The notes beneath the pieces were generated by a model. That model ran no database searches. It worked only from the letters and a program-made list of their open reading frames with translations, and was not told the origin of the DNA. Shown piece after piece: positions 1 through 5,962 of a DNA stretch of 7,311 nucleotides. The position numbers and the translations under genes are program-made. Source of the stretch: Rhodospirillaceae bacterium. Lineage in GTDB: Bacteria > Pseudomonadota > Alphaproteobacteria > JABSOH01. The DNA lies in the NCBI GenBank assembly GCA_020629355.1, contig JAHDDM010000059.1:1-7311 (forward strand). The letters run 5' to 3'. Numbering within the stretch: position 1 is the first letter of the stretch; each line of letters starts with the position of its first letter.

Positions 1-122
1 CCAAAATCGCCGTCTTTCAATACATCGAAGGATGGTATAATCCTGCAAGAAGACATTCCGCTTTTGGATACCTCTCACCAATCAATTATGAAAACAAACA
101 ACAGGACTTACACCCAACTTAA
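1..122 (+). CDS. IS3-family transposase, C-terminal end (partial)
   Basis: The window opens inside a reading frame (first full codon at position 3) that gives 39 residues and stops at TAA 120-122. It contains YIEGWYNPARRHSAFGYLSP, which matches the conserved tail of IS3-family OrfB transposases, where a YN-x-R-R-H-x-x-x-GY-x-SP pattern follows the last catalytic glutamate of the DDE integrase-like domain. The protein would cut and join the element's ends during transposition. The catalytic DDE residues and OrfA lie upstream of the window, so activity cannot be judged. The tail after SPINYE is short and ends normally, so this end looks intact rather than eroded. It is followed within 30 bp by what looks like the element's terminal repeat. 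The family assignment rests on motif recognition only. Confidence 0.82.
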   Translation, partial: KIAVFQYIEGWYNPARRHSAFGYLSPINYENKQQDLHPT

Positions 123-123
123 A

Positions 124-149
124 CTGTACGCAAAAACGGGGGAACTCCA
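124..149. repeat. Probable terminal inverted repeat of the IS3-family element
   Basis: This is a 26-bp tract with a G5 run ending in CCA, placed 2 bp after the transposase stop, where IS3 elements carry their right repeat. The partner repeat is not in the window, so the assignment is inference. Two further inverted matches cross the proposed boundary: TAAACTG at 120-126 with CAGTTTA at 148-154, and GCAAAAAC at 130-137 with GTTTTTGC at 157-164. Confidence 0.5.
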
Positions 150-166
150 GTTTAGGGTTTTTGCAC

Positions 167-1495
167 TTAACCCTTCACCCGTTCCAGTCGGATAATTGCC
201 CCGATCATAATTTTAATTTCCATCAGGCAGCACAGAAACTTGATCAACAAGGCAGCCCCTGGTCTTTGTTCCATGCGGGTGAGGCATTTGCGCAAGAATT
301 TCTCGACCTCGCCAAGCTGTCCCTGATAGCCGTTCAGGTTCTTGATCATGTTGTCGTCATCAAATTTCAGCTTACGCAGTTTGACCTGCACCCCTAGCAA
401 CCGTCCTTGCATCGTGTCTAATTCGGCATGAACCAAGTCATGTCCAAACAGATGATGATGCACGGGATCAACGAGAATCTTGAAGTAGTCCTGTTGGTTG
501 GCATAGCAACGCTCAAGCACTTCGAGCATGGTTTGATGGATTTCCATCTGTTCCGCCAGAGCCGTTTCGCGGCGGCGTTGCGCTTCGATGGCGAGTTCTT
601 CGTTCGGAGAATTCGTATCATCGATAGCAGGGTTCTGCTGCCCAAGGTCAAAGCCTTTCAGCTTGCGTAATTGCGCCAGTTGCGGTGGGGTATCTGTAAA
701 ATAGTTGCCATCAAGATCAAGCTGTTCCAACGAGGAGAGCTGGCCAAAGTCATCGGGCAAGCTTTGCAGCGCATTGTCATGCAGGGTGAGAACTTTAAGC
801 GCTTCCAGTTGACTGAAACCTTCGGGTAGTTTCTTGATGTTATTGCCGTCTAATGCCAAGGTCTGCAAACGGCTGAGGCGGGTGATATGTTCGTCAAGCT
901 TCGAGATTTTGTTCGAGGACAACAGCAGTTGGCGTAGACGTTGCAATCTGCCGATGTTTTCGGGCAAATTCGTGATGTTATTTAGTTGCAGATGTAAATT
1001 TTCGAGTTGGCGCATATTGCCAATTTCTTCGGGTAGGGCCTCAATCTGATTGCAGCTTAGGGATAAAGAGGTCAAAGAGGTATGGTTGCAAATTGCGGGA
1101 TCAATGCGTTCAAGTTTATTTTCGCTGATGTCCAGCATGGTGAGCTTTGGCAGCCGTGTTAGACCCGCATCCAGTTCGCTCAGCTGATTGTTGCTCAGAC
1201 GTAAGGTCTCAAGATTACACAGGGATAAAACAGACTCTGGTATTTTGGTTAGTCTGTTAGCATGCAGATCAAGACTTCGCAGATTCTGCAAATTGGCAAT
1301 TTCTCGAGGGATTTCGCTGAGCGCATTCAGTGATAAATCAAGCGCAATCAAGTCTTCGAGATAGAACAGTTCTTCTGGCAAGACTGCCATGGCAAACATT
1401 GAAAGGTCCAGCTTTGGCGCGCGGGTGGACTTTGCCATTCGAATCTCGCGTAAAATCTCGGCCTGTTTTTTGGGGTTTGGGACAATTTTTACCAT
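167..1495 (-). CDS. Leucine-rich-repeat protein with a non-LRR C-terminal region
   Basis: 442 residues with no signal peptide, so probably cytoplasmic. Residues about 38-290 form eleven leucine-rich repeats of exactly 23 residues: the first Leu of the LxxLxLxxNxL core falls at 49, 72, 95, 118, 141, 164, 187, 210, 233, 256 and 279. The intervening IP/LP turns (for example LPEEIGN) are of the SDS22/Shoc2-like type, which builds a curved protein-binding solenoid. The last repeat is degenerate. Residues 291-345 are charged and helical, possibly coiled coil. A His-rich motif, DPVHHHLFGHDLVH, lies at 343-356, and residues 412-436 form a hydrophobic helix interrupted by Lys and Glu, with a Cys pair at 422-423. 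I recognise no enzymatic domain in this half, including no IpaH-type ligase. The start ATG lies 13 bp after the ubiA stop, preceded by AAGAAAAGAA, a weak ribosome site, so it is probably translated from the ubiA message. A role in protein-protein interaction is inferred; the partner is unknown. Confidence 0.9.
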   Translation of the reverse strand: MVKIVPNPKKQAEILREIRMAKSTRAPKLDLSMFAMAVLPEELFYLEDLIALDLSLNALSEIPREIANLQNLRSLDLHANRLTKIPESVLSLCNLETLRLSNNQLSELDAGLTRLPKLTMLDISENKLERIDPAICNHTSLTSLSLSCNQIEALPEEIGNMRQLENLHLQLNNITNLPENIGRLQRLRQLLLSSNKISKLDEHITRLSRLQTLALDGNNIKKLPEGFSQLEALKVLTLHDNALQSLPDDFGQLSSLEQLDLDGNYFTDTPPQLAQLRKLKGFDLGQQNPAIDDTNSPNEELAIEAQRRRETALAEQMEIHQTMLEVLERCYANQQDYFKILVDPVHHHLFGHDLVHAELDTMQGRLLGVQVKLRKLKFDDDNMIKNLNGYQGQLGEVEKFLRKCLTRMEQRPGAALLIKFLCCLMEIKIMIGAIIRLERVKG

Positions 1496-1508
1496 GATAG
1501 TTCTTTTC

Positions 1509-2447
1509 TTAAATAATCCATACTGTACTGATGATCAGGCCAAATAGTGCATTCTGTCGAAAGAATATCCCATGCATATTGTTTTCTTGTTGCGCACTAT
1601 ATGCGTGATACCAACGCCAGCCATGTACACTGAGGTACAGCCACGCCAGCAGGAAAGCAATAGCACTCAGTGAGCCAGCGCCTTGATCGTGTGCTGAATA
1701 TAGGAGGATGCACCAGCAAGCGCAACAAAAGAAATAAAACGTAAATACTCCAAGTGCTTCAAAGTTTCCTAGCAAGCGCGCCATTGAGCGTATTCCGCTT
1801 TTTTCATCATCTTTTATGTCTTGCAGAGCGTACACGGTGTCATAGCCAAGAGTCCAAAAGATGCAGCCTAGGTATAATAAAAAAGGCGGGATAAGCCTCT
1901 CTGTGCCGTGTACCGCGAGCCATGCGACCCATATTCCAGCATTGAAGGTGATGCCCAGCCAGAGCTGAGGCGCATCAATCCAGCGTTTCATCATTGGGTA
2001 CAGCAAGACACAAGGCAGAATGAGCAGAGCCACCCAAAAGACCTCGAGCGGCAGGAAGAGTAGTAAAGATAGGGCTAACAGCAACATCACTCCTAGAAAG
2101 AGTAGTGCTGCCTGAGACGATATTTGCCCTGAAGCAATGGGGCGATTTTGGGTGCGGGCAACGGTCTTGTCGAGGTCACGATCAAGCCAGTCATTCCAGA
2201 TACATCCGGCACTTCGCATGAGCCATGCCCCGATAAACAGAATTCCCAACAGTCTGACCCAGTCTTGAAAATTTGCATCTGGCGCATAAGATACCGCAAG
2301 ATTCAGTCCCATCAATGCGGGTAGGAATGCCAGGTAAGTCCCGATAGGCCGATCAAGGCGAATCAATGCAGCATAAGGCCACCAGCTTTGAGGCAGGTAG
2401 CGCACCAAAATATGTTGAGTATTGATATCATCGGTAATTTGCGGCAT
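1509..2447 (-). CDS. ubiA: 4-hydroxybenzoate polyprenyltransferase
   Basis: UbiA attaches the polyprenyl tail to 4-hydroxybenzoate, the first membrane step of ubiquinone synthesis, in the inner membrane. The 312-residue product shows the two Asp-rich Mg-prenyl-diphosphate motifs: NDWLDRDLD at 85-93, followed by the conserved RP-x-ASG at 102-107, and YDTVYALQDIKDD at 202-214. Other family signatures are RLDRPIGTYL at 30-39, YPMMKR at 150-155 and a C-terminal FFRQNALFG. About nine hydrophobic segments are visible (roughly 36-52, 65-82, 111-131, 135-151, 163-180, 186-203, 231-250, 259-276, 295-312). Length is slightly above the usual 290 or so because of an N-terminal extension of about 20 residues. 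The ATG at 2445-2447 has only a weak purine tract (AAAGAA) before it. The gene is the first of a two-gene minus-strand unit with the LRR gene and diverges from rsmE, an arrangement known in alphaproteobacteria. Confidence 0.95.
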   Translation of the reverse strand: MPQITDDINTQHILVRYLPQSWWPYAALIRLDRPIGTYLAFLPALMGLNLAVSYAPDANFQDWVRLLGILFIGAWLMRSAGCIWNDWLDRDLDKTVARTQNRPIASGQISSQAALLFLGVMLLLALSLLLFLPLEVFWVALLILPCVLLYPMMKRWIDAPQLWLGITFNAGIWVAWLAVHGTERLIPPFLLYLGCIFWTLGYDTVYALQDIKDDEKSGIRSMARLLGNFEALGVFTFYFFCCACWCILLYSAHDQGAGSLSAIAFLLAWLYLSVHGWRWYHAYSAQQENNMHGIFFRQNALFGLIISTVWII

Positions 2448-2463
2448 GGTTTATTCTTTATTG

Positions 2464-2496
2464 CTCACGATCAATAGGTATTGCTTTCAGCGTGAG
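2464..2496 (-). promoter_or_regulatory. Nested hairpin in the ubiA leader
   Basis: CTCACG at 2464-2469 pairs with CGTGAG at 2491-2496. Inside this, CAATAGGTATTG at 2472-2483 is itself self-complementary (CAAT/ATTG arms around AGGT). The structure ends 16 bp before the ubiA start codon, so it would sit in the 5' leader if transcription begins upstream of 2496. The outer stem is only 6 bp with a large loop. A regulatory role is speculation, and I find no convincing promoter for ubiA in this gap. Confidence 0.3.
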
Positions 2497-2603
2497 GCTT
2501 GTTGTCTCCGCTACCTAAACAAAATTGAGGTGTCTTTCCAACAGGATTTTGGTTAGTAGTGTCGCATTAAAACTAAAATGTTATTGGAAATTAACGTGTA
2601 GCA

Positions 2604-2634
2604 TTAAAAACCAGAACTTGCTTGCAAGTTCTGG
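2604..2634 (-). terminator. Candidate intrinsic terminator, minus strand
   Basis: Read on the minus strand, the perfect 10-bp stem with a 4-base loop (2611-2634) is followed at once by TTTTTAAT (from 2610 downward), the form of a rho-independent terminator. No minus-strand gene ends just before it. It could stop antisense transcription arising within rsmE, end a small RNA made from the hairpin array, or be a coincidental property of the repeat. It would act upstream of ubiA and so insulate that gene. Confidence 0.45.
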
Positions 2635-2702
2635 CAAGGGCGACTGCCCGCCACCGCGATAGCGGTGCCCTCGCGGAGGCCAGTAGGTCAACAGCCGAAG
2701 GC
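2611..2702 (-). repeat. Array of five consecutive small hairpins
   Basis: Going left to right: CCAGAACTTG/CAAGTTCTGG around CTTG (2611-2634, perfect 10-bp stem); GGGC/GCCC around GACT (2638-2649); CACCGC/GCGGTG around GATA (2652-2667); CCTC/GAGG around GCG (2669-2679); GCC/GGC around GAA (2694-2702). The block is much more GC-rich than the sequence on its left, and no gene is apparent in it. It could be a dispersed palindromic repeat of the REP/BIME kind, a structured RNA, or part of the rsmE leader. The last 40 bp before rsmE (2703-2741) show no further structure. Confidence 0.6.
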
Positions 2703-2741
2703 ATGATCTGCTTGCCGTGAGCGATAAAGAAAGAAAAGAAA

Positions 2742-3461
2742 ATGAAAATTCGTCTCTATTTTTCTGAAGATATTATTTCTGGAGAGTGTATTCTTAATGC
2801 AGAAATGAGTCATTATCTCTGTCGTGTTTTGCGGGTACGGATCAAGGCCGAAATTTTTCTGTTCAATGAAATTTCTGGCGAGTGGCGCGGGCGCGTTCAA
2901 GCCGCGCACCCCAAACAGACCAGAATCATCATCGAGGAATGTGTGCGCACACCTGAACCAACAGCGCGATTGAAGCTCTGTTTTGCGCCGATTAAAAAAT
3001 CCCGTATCAGCAGTATCTTTGCCATGGCGACAGAATTAGGTGTCACGGAATTACAGCCATTGAAAACCCGCTTTACCCATAATGATATAGGACGCGAAGA
3101 CAAGGTTATCCGTCAGCTCATCGAGGCCACCGAACAATGCGAACGCCTTGATGTTCCAAAGCTATTACCAACCCTGTCCTGGAAGCAGTTTTGTGCTGAA
3201 CAGGAAAAATCTCCTGAGGCTTTACTGGCCTGTGTTGAGACTGGTGCAGCACGTTCAATGACAGAGGTTTCTCAAGACCTGTTGCCGCAACAGATACTCA
3301 TCGGCCCTGAAGGCGGCTTTAGTCCCGAAGAACATCAAGAAATTCAATCTTGGGAACACTGTTTGCCCATTACATTGGGCGCGCGGATATTGCGTAGTGA
3401 AACGGCCGTGGCAGCGGCCTTGGCGCAATGGAATCTATTGTGTTTTAATCGCTCGCGGTAG
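2742..3461 (+). CDS. rsmE: 16S rRNA (uracil1498-N3)-methyltransferase
   Basis: RsmE methylates N3 of U1498 in helix 44 of 16S rRNA, at the decoding site, using S-adenosylmethionine. The 239-residue product has the usual family length and layout: an N-terminal PUA-like part (residues 1-70, with HYLCRVLRVR at 24-33), then a SPOUT knotted domain. SPOUT signatures are AMATELGVTELQPL at 94-107, EATEQCERLDVPK at 128-140, the SAM loop IGPEGGFSPEE at 187-197, and LGARILRSETA at 212-222, which forms the knot. The ATG at 2742 gives the canonical N-terminus (RLYF near the start). It is preceded by a purine tract (2726-2741) rather than a true Shine-Dalgarno. It is divergent from ubiA and followed 159 bp later by gshA, with hairpins on both sides. 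Confidence 0.95.
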   Translation: MKIRLYFSEDIISGECILNAEMSHYLCRVLRVRIKAEIFLFNEISGEWRGRVQAAHPKQTRIIIEECVRTPEPTARLKLCFAPIKKSRISSIFAMATELGVTELQPLKTRFTHNDIGREDKVIRQLIEATEQCERLDVPKLLPTLSWKQFCAEQEKSPEALLACVETGAARSMTEVSQDLLPQQILIGPEGGFSPEEHQEIQSWEHCLPITLGARILRSETAVAAALAQWNLLCFNRSR

Positions 3462-3510
3462 AGCCGTTCCTCGCCTCTTATACGCGACGATCACGCATAT
3501 GATGCTCTTG

Positions 3511-3529
3511 CCAGAAACTTCGTTTCTGG
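3511..3529. repeat. Hairpin between rsmE and gshA, related to the array upstream of rsmE
   Basis: CCAGAAAC at 3511-3518 pairs with GTTTCTGG at 3522-3529 around a TTC loop. Read on the minus strand it continues as TTTCTGGCAAGAGC, which matches TTCTGGCAAGGGC running out of the first hairpin of the upstream array on the plus strand. The two therefore look like inverted copies of one short motif placed on either side of rsmE. No T-run follows on either strand, so it is a poor intrinsic terminator for rsmE. Confidence 0.5.
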
Positions 3530-3555
3530 TTGGAACAAAAAACACCGGCTATAAT
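3527..3555 (+). promoter_or_regulatory. Candidate sigma-70 promoter of gshA
   Basis: A perfect TATAAT box lies at 3550-3555. The best-spaced upstream hexamer is TGGTTG at 3527-3532 (17-bp spacer), a weak match to TTGACA. TTGGAA at 3530-3535 is closer in sequence but only 14 bp away. Transcription would start near 3562, giving a leader of about 60 bases. The weak -35 box overlaps the right arm of the hairpin at 3511-3529. Confidence 0.5.
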
Positions 3556-3620
3556 TGCAAAGTCGATAAAGCGATAATAAATTCCTTTTTTCTGAAAACG
3601 CGAACCGCTATACACAACAT

Positions 3621-4997
3621 ATGACAGATACTATCGAAAACAAAGCACAACTGATTGACTATATCGCTGGCGGTGAAAAGCCACGCGAGGATTGGCGTAT
3701 CGGCACGGAGCATGAAAAATTTGTGTTCTCGACAGAGAACTGCCGCCGTGTGGAATATGCCGGGGAAAACGGTATTGGTGCGCTGCTGAAACGGGCACAA
3801 ACTGCTGATTCCGAACCGATTATGGAAGGCGAGAATCTTATTGGTCTCAAGCTGGCAAATGGCGGCTCAATCACGCTTGAGCCAGGTGGCCAATTAGAAC
3901 TTTCTGGCGCGCCAGTACATAGTATCCATGATACTTGTGCCGAGATTAACCAGCACCTTGAGCAGCTTCGGCCTATTTGTCAGGATTTGCGCTTAACCTT
4001 AATCGGTACGGGGTTTGATCCCATTTCTCGCCGTGAGGAAGTGCCGTGGATGCCGAAAGGCCGCTATAAAATCATGCGCGACTATATGCCGACACGCGGC
4101 GATATGGGGTTGGATATGATGTTGCGCACCTGTACCGTGCAGGTAAATCTGGACTATAGCTCAGAGGCTGATATGCGTGAAAAAATGCGTGTCTCTGCTG
4201 TTTTTCAGCCCTTGGCAACGGCTTTGTTTGCGGCCTCGCCTTTGCAGGAAATGCAACCGAGCGGTTATCTTAGTCGTCGAGCCTTGTGCTGGCGCGATAC
4301 GGACCCTGATCGTACGGGAATGCCAGACTTTCTATTTTCAGACGATTTTGGCTATGAGCAGTGGGTAGACTATATTTTACAGGTGCCGATGTATTTTCTG
4401 TATGAGAGCGGTACATATCATAATGTTGCTGGTCTGGATTTTCGTGATTTACTGGCAGGGAAATTACCAGGTTTTATAGGCAGGCGCGCAACCATGAAGG
4501 ATTGGGAAGATCATTTGACGGTTGCTTTCCCTGAGGTGCGCTTGAAGAAATTTATCGAAATGCGCGGTGCGGATGCTGGACGTTGGGATGAATTATATGC
4601 TTTACCCGCCTTTTGGGTTGGGCTGCTCTACGATGCCACGGCACAGTCCGAGGCATTAGAGCTTGCACGAAGCTGCACTGCCGAAGAAATCCAGCAATTA
4701 ACGTACGATGCACCAAAATTAGGTCTGCAAGCCAAGCTGCAAAATCGGCCTTTGAGCGCATGGGCGCGAGATGTACTGGCCATTGCAGAAGGTGGCCTAA
4801 AACGCCGAGGGATGCTGAACTGTTCAAGCGAAGACGAGACGCAATATCTGCAACCTTTGCATCAAATAGTCGAAACGGGACAGACCAGCGCGGAAAAACT
4901 GCTGGTGGATTTTGGTATCGCGCAAAACAGCAAGCTATTCCCGCCACAAGGCGAGACAAAACCATGCGGTTGGCTGATCAATCGCCTGCGGAATTAA
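3621..4997 (+). CDS. gshA: Glutamate-cysteine ligase (plant/alphaproteobacterial type)
   Basis: This enzyme makes gamma-glutamylcysteine from glutamate, cysteine and ATP, the rate-setting first step of glutathione synthesis in the cytoplasm. The 458-residue length suits the GCS2 family. Visible signatures are WRIGTEHEKF at 25-34 (metal- and nucleotide-binding Glu), LEPGGQLELSG at 86-96, GRYKIMRDYMP at 147-157, RTCTVQVNLDYSS at 169-181 and FIEMRGADAG at 311-320. The family's typical beginning (about 25 residues before the GTEHEKF motif) supports ATG 3621. That ATG has no recognisable Shine-Dalgarno, only CACAACAT directly before it. It has its own -10 box, so it may be transcribed separately from rsmE as well as by read-through. 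Its stop lies 40 bp from the stop of the convergent regulator gene, and I see no terminator hairpin in that gap. Confidence 0.94.
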   Translation: MTDTIENKAQLIDYIAGGEKPREDWRIGTEHEKFVFSTENCRRVEYAGENGIGALLKRAQTADSEPIMEGENLIGLKLANGGSITLEPGGQLELSGAPVHSIHDTCAEINQHLEQLRPICQDLRLTLIGTGFDPISRREEVPWMPKGRYKIMRDYMPTRGDMGLDMMLRTCTVQVNLDYSSEADMREKMRVSAVFQPLATALFAASPLQEMQPSGYLSRRALCWRDTDPDRTGMPDFLFSDDFGYEQWVDYILQVPMYFLYESGTYHNVAGLDFRDLLAGKLPGFIGRRATMKDWEDHLTVAFPEVRLKKFIEMRGADAGRWDELYALPAFWVGLLYDATAQSEALELARSCTAEEIQQLTYDAPKLGLQAKLQNRPLSAWARDVLAIAEGGLKRRGMLNCSSEDETQYLQPLHQIVETGQTSAEKLLVDFGIAQNSKLFPPQGETKPCGWLINRLRN

Positions 4998-5037
4998 GAC
5001 GCACGACTACACGCCTAGTGCCTTTCATGGGAAAAAT

Positions 5038-5721
5038 TCAACTCGACTGTAAAGTCGTCTGCACGGTAAGCAGATGCTGTTTGACCATTTCGCCCGCTGT
5101 TTCGACCCGCATTTCCACCACGGCTTCCATAATCTTGCGGTGTTCGATATTAAAAAGAACCATGTTTTCTTCGCTGAGTGTAATCCGCTTCATGCGATTC
5201 CAATGTTGGTGGGCGCGGACGCTTTCGAGAAAATGATACAGCCCGATCAATAGGGTGTTATGGGTGCATTGCACCAATGTGCGGTGGAACTGTTCATCAA
5301 GCTGAGAGAAGGCCAGATGCCCCTCGGCATTGCTTTCAAGGATCAGTACCTTGTCGCGGAGAAGCTGCCGATCCTGCTCCGAAGCATTTAAGGCTGCAAT
5401 CCTTGCGACATGCGGCTCGAAGGCCAAGCGTGCTTCGATAAGCTGCATTGGGCTGGTGACCTTGATGATGCTTTCAAGGTGTGAGTCTGCTGTAAAGCGC
5501 ACATATGTACCGCTACCTCGACGACGTTCAGCGAAGCCCTCTTGCTCAAGCATATTCAAGGCATTGCGGATGGTGCCTCGTGCCACGCCGTACTGTTCTG
5601 CCAGCACACGCTCTGGCGGCAGTTGATCCTGATTCAGATATTTCATACGGATAATGTCATTGCGCATACGAGCATAGATTGCCGCTGCGTTCATCTTGGC
5701 TTCGCCTAAAGGTTTGGACAT
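5038..5721 (-). CDS. GntR-family transcriptional regulator, FCD subfamily
   Basis: 227 residues, typical for FadR/FCD-type regulators. Residues about 10-76 are the winged helix-turn-helix, with the classic LPPERVLAEQYGVARGTIRN at 34-53 and the wing RRRGSGTYV at 66-74. Residues 90-222 are the all-helical FCD effector domain. The likely metal/ligand site is D142 and H146 (in LDEQFHRTL), H194 (NIEHRKI) and H216 (KQHLL), the Asp-His3 set that in this family holds a metal near a small carboxylate effector. It diverges from the ligase gene at 5963 and probably represses it and itself. The effector is not predictable; by context it may be the ligase's amine substrate or a product. Met10 is an alternative start; Met1 is preferred because it sits about 14 bases after a predicted transcription start, although its ribosome site is poor. 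Confidence 0.94.
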   Translation of the reverse strand: MSKPLGEAKMNAAAIYARMRNDIIRMKYLNQDQLPPERVLAEQYGVARGTIRNALNMLEQEGFAERRRGSGTYVRFTADSHLESIIKVTSPMQLIEARLAFEPHVARIAALNASEQDRQLLRDKVLILESNAEGHLAFSQLDEQFHRTLVQCTHNTLLIGLYHFLESVRAHQHWNRMKRITLSEENMVLFNIEHRKIMEAVVEMRVETAGEMVKQHLLTVQTTLQSS

Positions 5722-5741
5722 TGTTCTGGTCTCAAAAAAGT

Positions 5742-5769
5742 TGTATAATTTATACCAAATTTAGTCCAA
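5742..5769 (-). promoter_or_regulatory. Candidate promoter of the GntR-family regulator
   Basis: On the minus strand TTGGAC (plus 5764-5769) and TATACA (plus 5742-5747) are separated by 16 bp. The start would be near 5735, leaving a leader of about 14 bases before the ATG at 5721. The palindrome at 5743-5755 overlaps the -10 box and spacer, which would suit autorepression. Confidence 0.5.
5743..5755. promoter_or_regulatory. Candidate operator for the GntR/FCD regulator
   Basis: GTATAATTTATAC is a perfect odd-length palindrome (GTATAA and TTATAC around a central T). Short GTAT/ATAC half-sites with a small centre are a common shape for FCD-subfamily operators, and it sits in the gap between the regulator and its divergent neighbour. 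It lies about 140 bp upstream of the predicted -35 of the ligase promoter, so control of the ligase might need a second site, looping or a closer promoter. I found no second clear copy. Confidence 0.5.
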
Positions 5770-5896
5770 AAAGACAACCCCTTGCCGAAAATCATGCTTT
5801 TTTTTGTAAAATCTCCATGAGACGATTCTAAAAATCTTTATTTTTCAAATTTTTAACTTGAGAATCTGTATGGATAAAATTCGCGGAATATTTCTC

Positions 5897-5926
5897 TTGA
5901 CTGGATCAGTTTTGGTTATCTATAAA
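5897..5926 (+). promoter_or_regulatory. Candidate sigma-70 promoter of the glutamine-synthetase-like gene
   Basis: TTGACT at 5897-5902 and TATAAA at 5921-5926 are separated by 18 bp, with AT-rich sequence upstream (5820-5860). Transcription would start near 5933, giving a leader of about 30 bases. I saw no sigma-54 type GG/GC pair that would indicate classic nitrogen control. Confidence 0.55.
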
Positions 5927-5950
5927 AAAGATCAGGACTTTTGAAATGCT

Positions 5951-5957
5951 AAGGAGG
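5951..5957 (+). promoter_or_regulatory. Strong Shine-Dalgarno site of the glutamine-synthetase-like gene
   Basis: AAGGAGG is separated by 5 bases from ATG 5963 and fixes that start codon. It contrasts with the weak or absent sites of the other genes in the window and implies high translation once the gene is transcribed. Confidence 0.85.
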
Positions 5958-5962
5958 CTACG

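Larger units (their letters stand above)
1..149 (+). mobile_element. IS3-family insertion sequence, right end
   Basis: After the transposase stop codon, positions 124-149 read CTGTACGCAAAAACGGGGG and then AACTCCA. This resembles the GC-rich terminal inverted repeats seen just past orfB in IS3-family elements, which end in CCA (TGG at the other end). I place the boundary at about 149 by analogy. The left end, and therefore any target duplication, is outside the window. The element points toward the stop codon of the LRR gene and ends about 18 bp from it, so it may have replaced that gene's original downstream region. Confidence 0.65.

Noticed and set aside
2611..2702. Hairpin array as a CRISPR array, tRNA or known riboswitch
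   Set aside because: There are no equal-length direct repeats with spacers, no cloverleaf with acceptor/anticodon arrangement and no riboswitch core I recognise.
2688..2909. A minus-strand open frame over the rsmE start that runs toward the hairpin array and might explain the terminator-like stem
   Set aside because: It is antisense to the conserved RsmE N-terminus, has low-complexity composition and no family resemblance. A transcript may exist, but a protein is not supported.
3511..3529. The hairpin after rsmE as a rho-independent terminator
   Set aside because: The stem is 8 bp, but neither strand has a T-run after it, and it is followed directly by promoter-like sequence.
4552..4965. 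A minus-strand open frame of 137 codons within gshA
   Set aside because: It is fully antisense to gshA, with no ribosome site, no domain signal and a composition typical of a shadow frame.
4613..5236. A plus-strand open frame of 207 codons spanning the end of gshA and part of the regulator gene
   Set aside because: It overlaps two well-supported genes in other frames, is rich in Arg, Cys and Ser as out-of-frame translations are, and shows no domain pattern.
5824..5866. GATTCT/AGAATC inverted repeat and AAAAAT/ATTTTT arms in the ligase upstream region as an operator or terminator
   Set aside because: The arms are 6 bp or made almost only of A and T in a very AT-rich stretch, so chance is a sufficient explanation.
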